A DNA stretch of 10,667 nucleotides. Origin: an uncultured Bacilli bacterium. GTDB taxonomy: Bacteria > Bacillota_I > Bacilli_A > RF39 > UBA660. The translations under genes were made by a program, and so were the position numbers. The notes under the pieces are model-generated. The model did not search any database. It was not told the DNA's origin and worked only from the letters and a program-made list of their open reading frames with translations. Positions 1 to 6,116 of the stretch are shown piece by piece. Location: the NCBI GenBank assembly GCA_934120265.1, contig CAKOTU010000021.1, forward strand, positions 1 to 10,667, written 5' to 3'. Position 1 is the stretch's first letter. The number at the start of each line of letters is the position of its first letter.

Positions 1-1128
1 ATCGCAGCACTTGCTACTCCAGGATTATATGAAAGTCTAAATTTACAAGAGTTAAAAGATATGAACCAAATAACAATTAGTTTTGATACAACATCTTTTG
101 AACTTAAATCAATGTATTCTGTTGTTACTCCAAAACTAATTAGTAATGATGATTTAAAAGTTTTTGATAAATTAGAAACTCTTTATAAAAAAGCTGATGA
201 GCTTGGAGAAAGTATGGATTTAATTAATAATGGTTCTCTTAAGTTAAAAGATGGATCTAACGAATTAAAAACCACTTTAAAAAATTCTATTAGCGCTCTT
301 CAAAAAAATAATGGCGATGTTCTTTCGGATGAACAATTAAATACTATTAAAAGTGAGGCAACATCAACTGTAAAAGGTAAATTTACAGATGAATATAAAA
401 ATAGTATTGCTGCAGAGGCATGGTCTACTGTTTCTGGTATGTTAAATCCAAGTAGTGCTACTGCACAATCTATTGGAACGGAAGCTGTTACTAAAGCTTT
501 AACTGAATATGTAAATAGTTTGACAGATCCTGCTTTAGTTCAAGTGGCAGGAGGATGTATTAAAGATTTAATTCCTGCAAGCGATAGTCGTTGTAATGAA
601 GTTAATTTAATTAAAAAATATGCATCTATCTCGGCATCTTCAGCTGCAACATCTACTGCTAAAATAGTTTCAGAAGAAGTTGCTAAGCGTGTGTCAGAAC
701 AAACTGCTATAAAAACAGCAGAAGAACTTGCTCCAAATCTAGCCAGCAAAGTTGCTAATACGGTAAGAGATGAATCATTAAAAACAATTACTACCGCTTT
801 AAATAAATTATATGGTGGAGTAGAAGAACTTGATAATGGTATTAATGAATTAAATAATGGTATAACTAAATTCAATTATGAAGGTATAAAAGTTCTTACT
901 AATTTAGTTAATAATAATGTAAAAAGCATGAGTGAAAAAGTAAAAGCTTTAACTAAATTGGGTAATGAATACAAAACAGTTAATAGTACTAATACTATTG
1001 AAGATAGTGAAACTAAATTAATTTTAGTTATTGATGGTAAGAAAAAAGAAGTAGTTGAAAATAATACAACTGTTGAAGTTACTAAAACAACATTTTGGGA
1101 TAGAGTAAAAAATTTATTTACTAAATAA
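1..1128 (+). CDS. X-X-X-Leu-X-X-Gly heptad-repeat envelope protein, 3' part (5' end outside window)
   Basis: The frame is open from base 1, so only the C-terminal 375 residues are visible and the ATG at 61 is internal. The visible part opens with ATPGLYESL, then VVTPKLI. As I recall, this pattern occurs in large Bacillota surface proteins annotated as YhgE/Pip-like or heptad-repeat proteins. Leu-x-x-Gly heptads (LKLKDG, ELDNG, ELNNG) lie around visible residues 75-90 and 272-290. Between them is a long Ala/Ser/Thr/Glu-rich stretch, probably helical or coiled coil, with only two or three cysteines. The end, TFWDRVKNLFTK, is amphipathic and basic, with no membrane segment or LPXTG motif. A terminator follows at once, so the gene is transcriptionally separate from the coat genes downstream. 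The function is unknown; a role at the envelope is inferred from the heptads. The reading frame is certain, the family name less so. Confidence 0.75.
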   Translation: MAALATPGLYESLNLQELKDMNQITISFDTTSFELKSMYSVVTPKLISNDDLKVFDKLETLYKKADELGESMDLINNGSLKLKDGSNELKTTLKNSISALQKNNGDVLSDEQLNTIKSEATSTVKGKFTDEYKNSIAAEAWSTVSGMLNPSSATAQSIGTEAVTKALTEYVNSLTDPALVQVAGGCIKDLIPASDSRCNEVNLIKKYASISASSAATSTAKIVSEEVAKRVSEQTAIKTAEELAPNLASKVANTVRDESLKTITTALNKLYGGVEELDNGINELNNGITKFNYEGIKVLTNLVNNNVKSMSEKVKALTKLGNEYKTVNSTNTIEDSETKLILVIDGKKKEVVENNTTVEVTKTTFWDRVKNLFTK

Positions 1129-1150
1129 AAGCAGATTTTCTGCTTTTTTT
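1127..1150 (+). terminator. Intrinsic terminator of the heptad-repeat gene
   Basis: A perfect 9-bp inverted repeat, AAAAGCAGA (1127-1135) and TCTGCTTTT (1139-1147), encloses a 3-nt loop and runs into a T-tract ending at 1150. It overlaps the stop codon of the upstream gene and separates it from the coat gene at 1197. Confidence 0.85.
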
Positions 1151-1196
1151 GTATAAAGTATACTAAATAGTTTCACTATATAATGGGAGGGATAAA

Positions 1197-1424
1197 ATGA
1201 ATATAGAATATAATGAAGTACCTAACATTATTAGTGGTAAAGATTTAGATTATTTAAGTGATATGTTTAATTGGAATTATGGAGCGTATAAATCTTCATA
1301 TAATGCTAGTAATAGTGTAGAAGATGCAGAAATAAAAGATATTTTAGTACGTGCTAGTAACATGTTTTATAATGATATGAATAGGGTGTTAAATATTTTA
1401 AATAATGGAGGATCTAATGAATAA
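1197..1424 (+). CDS. Small CotF-like spore coat protein (75 aa)
   Basis: This encodes an acidic, mostly helical 75-residue protein with no signal peptide. The start ATG at 1197 follows GGGAGG (1185-1190) at six bases. The core motif NIISGKDLDYLSDMFNWNY, followed by a second helix ending NMFYNDMNRVLNILN, resembles short proteins annotated as spore coat in clostridia and related Bacillota. These are usually encoded next to a CotF-domain protein, as here. By that analogy it would be a mother-cell-made component of the spore coat; its biochemical role is not known. Its last eight bases, ATGAATAA, overlap the start of the next gene, so the two are probably translationally coupled. The coat assignment rests on recalled family resemblance and on the neighbour. 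Confidence 0.7.
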   Translation: MNIEYNEVPNIISGKDLDYLSDMFNWNYGAYKSSYNASNSVEDAEIKDILVRASNMFYNDMNRVLNILNNGGSNE

Positions 1425-1734
1425 TAATGAAATTAAAAATCCAAAGGTAAATGTTCCATCTGGGAAAAATTTAAATGATAAGGATTATATTAATTGTTTA
1501 CTTAGCACATTAAAAGAATTAAATAAAAATTATGTAGTTGGACTTACAGAAGCAAGTAACGAACACTTATATCAAGAATATAAAAATATGTTTGAAGAAT
1601 ATTCTAAGATGCAAAGAGAAGTATATGAATTAATGTTTAAAAAAGGATGGTATACTTTAGAAAAAGCTGAAACAAATAAAATTAATAATAAATTTCAAAC
1701 ATTAAATCAAGAATTAACAGAATTAAATGGATAA
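1417..1734 (+). CDS. CotF-family spore coat protein (105 aa)
   Basis: This 105-residue helical protein matches the Coat_F (CotF) pattern. An N-terminal variable segment is followed by NDKDYINCLLSTLKELNKNY, a central helix (LYQEYKNMFEEYSKMQREVY, about residues 50-69), and the hallmark LMFKKGWYTLEKAE (about 72-85). CotF-like proteins are ferritin-like helical proteins of the inner or outer spore coat. The ATG at 1417 is chosen because GGAGGA (1407-1412) sits just upstream. An in-frame ATG at 1405 overlaps that site and is a poor candidate. The gene overlaps the upstream one by 8 bases (ATGAATAA), which indicates a two-gene operon. Length and motif agree with the family. This gene is the best evidence that the host sporulates. 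Confidence 0.85.
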   Translation: MNNNEIKNPKVNVPSGKNLNDKDYINCLLSTLKELNKNYVVGLTEASNEHLYQEYKNMFEEYSKMQREVYELMFKKGWYTLEKAETNKINNKFQTLNQELTELNG

Positions 1735-1760
1735 GACTTTAGTTTTATTAAGAGGGTCTT
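1733..1760 (+). other. Weak hairpin just after the coat operon
   Basis: AAGACTTT (1733-1740) can pair with AGGGTCTT (1753-1760) through eight base pairs, two of them G-T, with a 12-nt loop. Only a broken T-run follows (TACTTTG). It could be an auxiliary 3' stem. The hairpin at 1781 is the stronger terminator. Confidence 0.35.
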
Positions 1761-1780
1761 TACTTTGTTGACACTCTGAG

Positions 1781-1811
1781 AATCATAGAAATAATTTTCT
1801 ATGATTTTTTT
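1781..1811 (+). terminator. Intrinsic terminator of the coat gene pair
   Basis: A perfect 10-bp inverted repeat, AATCATAGAA (1781-1790) and TTCTATGATT (1797-1806), with loop ATAATT is followed by five further T residues. It closes the 1197-1734 transcription unit. Confidence 0.85.
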
Positions 1812-1867
1812 GATATTAAAAGGAAATAAAAAAGTTTTGTGGAATTATATAAGTGAGGGTGTTAAAT

Positions 1868-1948
1868 ATGAATAAAATAAAAGAATATATTGAAAAGATA
1901 TTTGAAGAAATAAAACTTATAGATGAAAAAGAAAATAAAAAATCATGA
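1868..1948 (+). CDS. Possible small gene for a 26-residue amphipathic peptide
   Basis: ATG at 1868 is followed by 25 more codons and TGA at 1946-1948. GAGGGTG (1855-1861) lies six bases upstream and matches the anti-Shine-Dalgarno as well as those of the large genes nearby. The peptide MNKIKEYIEKIFEEIK plus a charged tail has Ile, Tyr, Phe and Leu spaced 3-4 apart, so it could form one amphipathic helix or a short coiled coil. It stands alone between the coat-gene terminator and the collagen-like gene. I do not recognise it. Sporulation loci often carry unannotated peptides of this size, but chance ORFs this short are common in AT-rich DNA; the ribosome binding site is the main support. No clear promoter of its own was seen. 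Confidence 0.45.
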   Translation: MNKIKEYIEKIFEEIKLIDEKENKKS

Positions 1949-2005
1949 GTTCTTAAGTTAAATTATAAATTTATATTTTGTTCATAGTCTAGATAAAAAT
2001 AATTT

Positions 2006-2032
2006 ACTTCTTTATTATTTTTTCATAATTTA
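2006..2032 (+). promoter_or_regulatory. SigK-like promoter candidate before the first collagen-like gene
   Basis: AC (2006-2007), a 16-nt spacer and CATAATTTA (2024-2032) fit the known SigK pattern, AC-N16/17-CATAnnnTA, used for late mother-cell genes. The -10 lies only five bases before the Shine-Dalgarno (2037-2044), so a transcript would have a very short leader. A second CATAnnnTA (CATAGTCTA, 1983-1991) lies further up, at a more usual distance but without AC at the right spacing. One of the two probably drives the 2051-4809 unit. Confidence 0.45.
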
Positions 2033-2050
2033 TATTGAGGAGGAATAAAC

Positions 2051-2920
2051 GTGAATAATTATGAAAAAATTATGGAAAAAATAAAACGAGATCAAAGGTG
2101 TAGGCCTAAAAATTGTCCTGGGCCCACAGGACCACAAGGTCCACAGGGAATACCTGGTATTCAAGGACCACAAGGTGAAATAGGTCCTCAGGGAATACCT
2201 GGTAAAAGTGTTTCGATTCTAGGGGAATATAAAACTTATGAAGAGTTAATAAAAAATCATCCTACAGGTAATGTTAATGATTCGTATTTAGTAAATGGTG
2301 ATTTATACGTTTGGACAGAAAATGATGGCAAGTGGAATAATGTTGGAAGAATAGCTGGACCAACAGGACCTAAAGGTGATATTGGACCAAAGGGAGAAAA
2401 AGGGGAAGATGGACCAACGGTATTACGTTCAGCTTATTTGGTTACTTTTAATGATGGAAAAGCTAAAGATGGAATAGAAGTTCCGAGGAATACTAATTTA
2501 TCAATAACTAGAAAAGAGTTGGATGTTACTGATTTAGTGTCACTAAATACTGATAATACTATTAAATTTAATGTTCCTGGATATTATAAAGTATCTTTTG
2601 TTGTATCAGCAACTATAAAAAATGAGAGTAATAAGTTTAATCCAGATACCGATTTTATAACTTTGGGATTTAAGCAAAAAGATACAGACTTAATTTATGT
2701 AGGAGCAAGCAAGTGGGTAAATAGTGAGTTGGGAACGCAAATTCTTGGGCATGGTATTGTGGCAGTAACTAATATCAATAATTTATATGAACTTACTAAT
2801 TTAGGCAGTAAGACAATTTATTTAAAAGCTCCAGATTTAAATAATATTATGTCATCTTCTTATTTTACTAATTCATTATTAACTATTGTTATCGATTATT
2901 TAGGGATAAAACAAGTTTAA
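2051..2920 (+). CDS. Collagen-like spore surface protein with C1q/TNF-type head (289 aa)
   Basis: The start is GTG 2051, seven bases after GAGGAGGA. Residues 1-23 form a short basic N-terminus (NNYEKIMEKIKRDQRC, then NCPGP) with two cysteines and no signal peptide. Residues 24-51 are Gly-X-Y triplets rich in GPQ and GIP. Residues 52-102 form an inserted module (YKTYEEL, HPTGNVNDSYLVNGDLYVW, then W and NVG). I recall this insert from Bacillota collagen-like proteins and phage fibres. Residues 103-121 are a second triplet tract. Residues 122-289 form a beta-rich head with the IKFNVPGYYKVSFVVSA pattern typical of BclA/C1q-like trimerising domains. The likely role is a trimeric filament on the spore surface, made in the mother cell. 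It is followed after 14 bases by the beta-helix gene in the same unit. The exact surface layer (coat or exosporium) is inferred. Confidence 0.8.
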   Translation: MNNYEKIMEKIKRDQRCRPKNCPGPTGPQGPQGIPGIQGPQGEIGPQGIPGKSVSILGEYKTYEELIKNHPTGNVNDSYLVNGDLYVWTENDGKWNNVGRIAGPTGPKGDIGPKGEKGEDGPTVLRSAYLVTFNDGKAKDGIEVPRNTNLSITRKELDVTDLVSLNTDNTIKFNVPGYYKVSFVVSATIKNESNKFNPDTDFITLGFKQKDTDLIYVGASKWVNSELGTQILGHGIVAVTNINNLYELTNLGSKTIYLKAPDLNNIMSSSYFTNSLLTIVIDYLGIKQV

Positions 2921-2934
2921 GGATAAGGTGTTTG

Positions 2935-4809
2935 ATGAAAATAATAAATAATAAAAGAGTTCAGGTGTTTACAAGTGAAGAATTGAGTAATGTTTTAAAG
3001 ATGGATAATGGTTATGATTATATATATTTAGGTAATAGTATAGTTTTAGATAATGGAATTTCTATAAATGAAAACAAAATAAAAGTTACAATAGATGGAA
3101 CTTATGAAGGTTTTAGATATAAACTTACAGGGATAAATAGTACTGATATATCTGATACGATTATAGTTAGTGAAAATAATAAGGAAGTAATAATAAAAAA
3201 TATGGATATTGAGAGTACTAATACTTATGGTGTAGTTTATGTTCCGTTAGATAGAAACTATTCTGATGTAGTGGTAACATATGAAAATATTAAATTTAAT
3301 GGAACTGAATTGTCATATAATCCTTATGGTACTACTAAAATAATAGATTCAACTATTACAATTGAAACAACTAATAATGTTGATCCACAAGAAGTTTGTG
3401 ATTCTGATAGAGTTATTCTTGGCGGTAATACTACTATATCAAGTGGTTCCACTTCTACACAGTTATTTTATTTTCGAAATGATACCATAAATCCTTCAGT
3501 AATATTTTTATGTAAAAGTAAAGTCACTTTATCAACGCCTACCCAAGCTTTTATGAATGGAACCAATAAACTTAATTTTACTATTTTACATGATACAGAA
3601 GTTGATTTAACGACTGGTAATGGTTTTGCAGCTTATACTACTCATGGTGCTAATAATGTATTGATTGAAGAAAGAGCTAGTTTAAAATTTATAGAGAACA
3701 ATCATCAAAGAGTACCAATGTGGTCAGTATTTGGGAATTTTATTATGAAAGAAGGCGCTAAATTACAGCTTATTAATTCCTTTGATAATACACCAAGTGA
3801 TAATTATAATATTCACTTTAAAGGAAATAATCAACAATTAATTTTGAATAATCCCAAGGTGGTAGCTATATATACTAAGAATGCTAATGTTATTTATACT
3901 AATAATCCATTAATATTTAAGATTAGTTGTAGCAGAATTAATATGTGGAAGGATTCAACATCTTTAGTAAATGCTGGAGGTATATACGATTTACCAGATT
4001 ATTATTGGTATAAAGAAAAAGAATTAGTAAAATTTGAAGGGACTTTAACATCTAAAGAAACAACTATTACTAATCATAATCTTACAGAAGATGAGTTAAA
4101 CAAATTATTTGAATTAAGTAATTTTTCATTCCAGTCTAAGAAACAATTCTCAATTGGTAATATAATCACTAATATACATGCCATTAGTAGTACAAAAAAT
4201 AAAATAAGTGGGCATACGGCTAGTTTTGCGGAAGTACTAATAAAATATAATGATGTTTTAGAAATAGTTAGTGCAAATAGTGAGGGATTGTTTGAACATA
4301 TACCTACTAGTCTTATTTCAGATAACACTGAAATAGAAATAATCTCTAATATTCCAAGTAGTTTTATTTATGAAACAAGAAAAATAATAGTACCTTATAG
4401 TGGGGAATTATCTTTGATGGAAACAGAGACAACAATAGTTTTTTCTTTAATATCTATTTCTAGTAATCCTCTTATTTTAGCTAAAAATAAGAATTTATTA
4501 CTTAAAATAGTTGATAGTAGGATAAATAGTTCTAATTGGAAAGTATACGCTTCAATAAGTGGATCATTAACATCACAACATGGTTATGTTTTAAGAGATG
4601 CTTTAATATTTAAAACATTTGACGATGCTGATATTGTGTTAACAAAAGAACCACAACTTATTTATACTGGAAATGCTAACAATGGAGAAGCGTTAAGAAC
4701 TGTCATTACTTATTCAAATGATAAGGGTCCATTACTTGATCTTTCTAACAACTTTTTAGAAGCAAATGAAGAGTATTTTACAAATGTATATTTCAAAATT
4801 GAGGAGTAA
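2935..4809 (+). CDS. Beta-helix (pectate-lyase-like adhesive) protein with WxL-like C-terminus (624 aa)
   Basis: The ATG at 2935 is chosen over the TTG at 2932 because AAGGTG (2925-2930) sits at a fitting distance. The N-terminal half (about 1-330) has short repeating beta strands: the EELSNVL then IDGTYEG opening, VIIKNMDIES, VVYVP, FNGTELSYNPYG, LTTGNGFAAYTTHGANNVLI, HQRVPMW. Such rungs suggest a right-handed parallel beta-helix of the pectate-lyase-like adhesive type. About 420-490 is an Ig/CnaB-like strand pattern (AEVLIKYNDVLEIVSANSEG). About 518-624 has IVDSRINSSNWKVYAS, LLDLSNN and a final strand resembling WxL domains, which bind cell-wall polymers in exported proteins. There is no signal peptide or anchor, so mother-cell assembly onto the spore is more likely than secretion. 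No catalytic lyase residues are evident. It is a full-length paralogue of the gene at 7328. Fold calls are by pattern only. Confidence 0.7.
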   Translation: MKIINNKRVQVFTSEELSNVLKMDNGYDYIYLGNSIVLDNGISINENKIKVTIDGTYEGFRYKLTGINSTDISDTIIVSENNKEVIIKNMDIESTNTYGVVYVPLDRNYSDVVVTYENIKFNGTELSYNPYGTTKIIDSTITIETTNNVDPQEVCDSDRVILGGNTTISSGSTSTQLFYFRNDTINPSVIFLCKSKVTLSTPTQAFMNGTNKLNFTILHDTEVDLTTGNGFAAYTTHGANNVLIEERASLKFIENNHQRVPMWSVFGNFIMKEGAKLQLINSFDNTPSDNYNIHFKGNNQQLILNNPKVVAIYTKNANVIYTNNPLIFKISCSRINMWKDSTSLVNAGGIYDLPDYYWYKEKELVKFEGTLTSKETTITNHNLTEDELNKLFELSNFSFQSKKQFSIGNIITNIHAISSTKNKISGHTASFAEVLIKYNDVLEIVSANSEGLFEHIPTSLISDNTEIEIISNIPSSFIYETRKIIVPYSGELSLMETETTIVFSLISISSNPLILAKNKNLLLKIVDSRINSSNWKVYASISGSLTSQHGYVLRDALIFKTFDDADIVLTKEPQLIYTGNANNGEALRTVITYSNDKGPLLDLSNNFLEANEEYFTNVYFKIEE

Positions 4810-4835
4810 TAAATGGTGTTAAGTAAAATAGATAC

Positions 4836-4866
4836 GGAGTATAATTACTCTTTTTTTCTTTTTTGA
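4836..4866 (+). terminator. Intrinsic terminator of the first collagen/beta-helix unit
   Basis: GAGTA (4837-4841) pairs with TACTC (4846-4850) around loop TAAT, extended by a G-T pair. It is followed by seven T, a C and six more T. The stem is short but the U-tract is very strong. A longer alternative stem uses GAGTAAT (4804-4810), which overlaps the stop codon, with ATTACTC (4844-4850). Confidence 0.7.
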
Positions 4867-4915
4867 TTATAAATGTTTATACAAATTTCTATATATAACA
4901 TAAATTATAATAAAG
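4850..4915 (+). repeat. Terminator-promoter spacer, copy 1 of 2
   Basis: The T-tract and the ATTATAAAT after it (4850-4874) match 7251-7274 except for one inserted G. After 23 intervening bases, ACATAAATTATAATAAAG (4898-4915) matches 7299-7316 at 16 of 18 positions. The two spacers are therefore homologous over about 65 bases, evidence that the cassettes arose by duplication. Confidence 0.7.
4881..4907 (+). promoter_or_regulatory. SigK-like promoter candidate before the second collagen-like gene
   Basis: AC (4881-4882), 16 bases and CATAAATTA (4899-4907) fit AC-N16/17-CATAnnnTA, the known SigK pattern. This would leave a leader of about 45 bases before the ATG at 4958. It is the best-placed SigK-like site in the window and directly follows the upstream terminator. 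Confidence 0.55.
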
Positions 4916-4957
4916 AAATTATGATATATATATAATTTAATAGAAGGGAAAGTGCTT

Positions 4958-6079
4958 ATGAATAATTGTATTTGTGATAATGACTATGAAAGAATAAAAA
5001 AGAAGATAGAAGAGGAAAATAAAAGATGCAAGTACTATTATATACAAGGACCCAAAGGGGAAAAGGGGGATTCTGGTGAACAGGGACCGAAGGGTGAAGA
5101 TGGTGCTGCTACAATTGAAGTTAGTGATACAGTAACTGGTGAACCTAATACCGAAGCGATGGTTGAGAATATTGGTACTAACAAGAATGCTATTTTAAAG
5201 TTTAAAATACCTAGAGGAATGGATGGAGTTTCAGGAGATAAAATTGTTATTGGTAAGACACAGACGTTGGATGCTAATGCTAGAGCAAAAGTAGTAGATA
5301 CTCAAATTGGAAATATTCACACTTTGGATTTTTATATACCTCAAGGTTTTGATGGTGCAGATGGAAAACAAGGACCTCAAGGAGAAAAGGGAATACAAGG
5401 TATTCAAGGCGTTCAGGGAATTCAAGGACTTCAAGGAATCCCGGGAATACAGGGACCTAAAGGAGAGGATGGAAAGAGTGAAAGGATTGTTGTTACTAAT
5501 ACTGAGACAATAGATTCAGGAAAGGTTGCTGAAGTAAAAGACAATTTTGATGGGAATACTCATAATTTGACTTTTCTTATTCCTAAAGGTGATAAAGGAG
5601 ATATAGGTCTGCGAGGAGAAATGGGACCTATTGGTCCGCAAGGACCTAGTGGTTCTGCTTTACTTGATGCTTATGCAAGTATTTATGAAGATAATGGAAA
5701 TTCTTATTCTTTGATGCCAAATGTGCCAAATCAAGTTGAATTAGGTAAAACTTCACAAAATAAAAATGTGGATACTTCATTTACAAATTCAATTAAAATT
5801 CAAAATGATGGTATATATAAGATAGATTATTTTTTTTCAGCGGTATCATCGGCTACTGCTGATATATCAGTTGAAGCGAGAAAAGGTAATGTAACTATAG
5901 CAGGTACAAAAATTACTAGAAAAGCAAGTAGTCAAGAATATATTGCTTTTGTTGGTAGTATAATTGTAAATTTAGATAAAGATGATATTGTTGATTTAGG
6001 CGTTTCATCATCGGCTACTGTCACACTTACACCCGGTGATGAAACTGTTTCTTATTTAAATATAATGAAAATTGATTAA
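4958..6079 (+). CDS. Collagen-like spore surface protein with three beta modules (373 aa)
   Basis: ATG 4958 is preferred: GAAGGGA (4943-4949) is eight bases upstream, while a GTG at 4952 would be only two bases away. Residues 1-30 form the N-terminus NNCICDNDYERIKKKIEEE, ending YYYIQ, with three cysteines and no signal peptide. Gly-X-Y tracts lie at 31-49, 131-172 (14 triplets, mostly GIQ/GVQ/GLQ) and 212-232. Between them are beta modules at 50-87, 94-130 and 173-211, each built as I-x-V, Thr-rich turn, A-x-V, L-x-F-x-IP(R/Q/K)G. Such modules are recurrent in Bacillota collagen-like proteins. Residues 233-373 form a C1q/BclA-type head (IKIQNDGIYKIDYFFSAVSS, then VNLDKDDIVDLGV). The likely role is a trimeric filament of the spore surface. 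It is co-transcribed with its close relative at 6117. Confidence 0.82.
   Translation: MNNCICDNDYERIKKKIEEENKRCKYYYIQGPKGEKGDSGEQGPKGEDGAATIEVSDTVTGEPNTEAMVENIGTNKNAILKFKIPRGMDGVSGDKIVIGKTQTLDANARAKVVDTQIGNIHTLDFYIPQGFDGADGKQGPQGEKGIQGIQGVQGIQGLQGIPGIQGPKGEDGKSERIVVTNTETIDSGKVAEVKDNFDGNTHNLTFLIPKGDKGDIGLRGEMGPIGPQGPSGSALLDAYASIYEDNGNSYSLMPNVPNQVELGKTSQNKNVDTSFTNSIKIQNDGIYKIDYFFSAVSSATADISVEARKGNVTIAGTKITRKASSQEYIAFVGSIIVNLDKDDIVDLGVSSSATVTLTPGDETVSYLNIMKID
5348..5473 (+). repeat. Main Gly-X-Y tract, a degenerate 9-base tandem repeat
   Basis: Fourteen triplets in frame with the gene at 4958 create imperfect 9-base repeats (GGAATTCAAGGA-like units, about 5389-5455). Such tracts can expand or contract by slippage in whole triplets. 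They also open a Lys/Glu-rich frame on the same strand that is only a shadow. Confidence 0.8.
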
Positions 6080-6116
6080 TAAGAAAAATCATATTACAAG
6101 AAAAGGAGGATTAAGG

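Noticed and set aside
540..875. Open antisense frame within the heptad-repeat gene; similar antisense frames at 4074-4328, 5231-5434, 6197-6664 and 8905-9126
   Set aside because: They lie inside well-supported genes, lack ribosome binding sites, and have composition that mirrors the sense gene (for example Pro/Ser/Leu-rich opposite Gly-X-Y).
1768..1795. SigA-type promoter, TTGACA (1768-1773) with AATAAT 16 bases on
   Set aside because: The -10 falls within the terminator hairpin and differs from TATAAT; TTGACA alone is weak evidence.
4813..4866. 17-codon ORF (MVLSKIDTEYNYSFFLF)
   Set aside because: It has no ribosome binding site of its own and its 3' half is the terminator stem and T-tract.
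5348..5473. CRISPR-like or satellite repeat
   Set aside because: The 9-base periodicity is the coding consequence of Gly-X-Y triplets; there are no spacers or palindromic repeats.
5307..5513. Second same-strand frame with a Lys/Glu/Phe-rich repeat
   Set aside because: It is the shifted reading of the 9-base collagen repeat and has no ribosome binding site.
6072..6116. TTG start extending the second three-module collagen-like protein
   Set aside because: It precedes the AAAAGGAGG site, and the paralogue alignment begins at the GTG at 6117.
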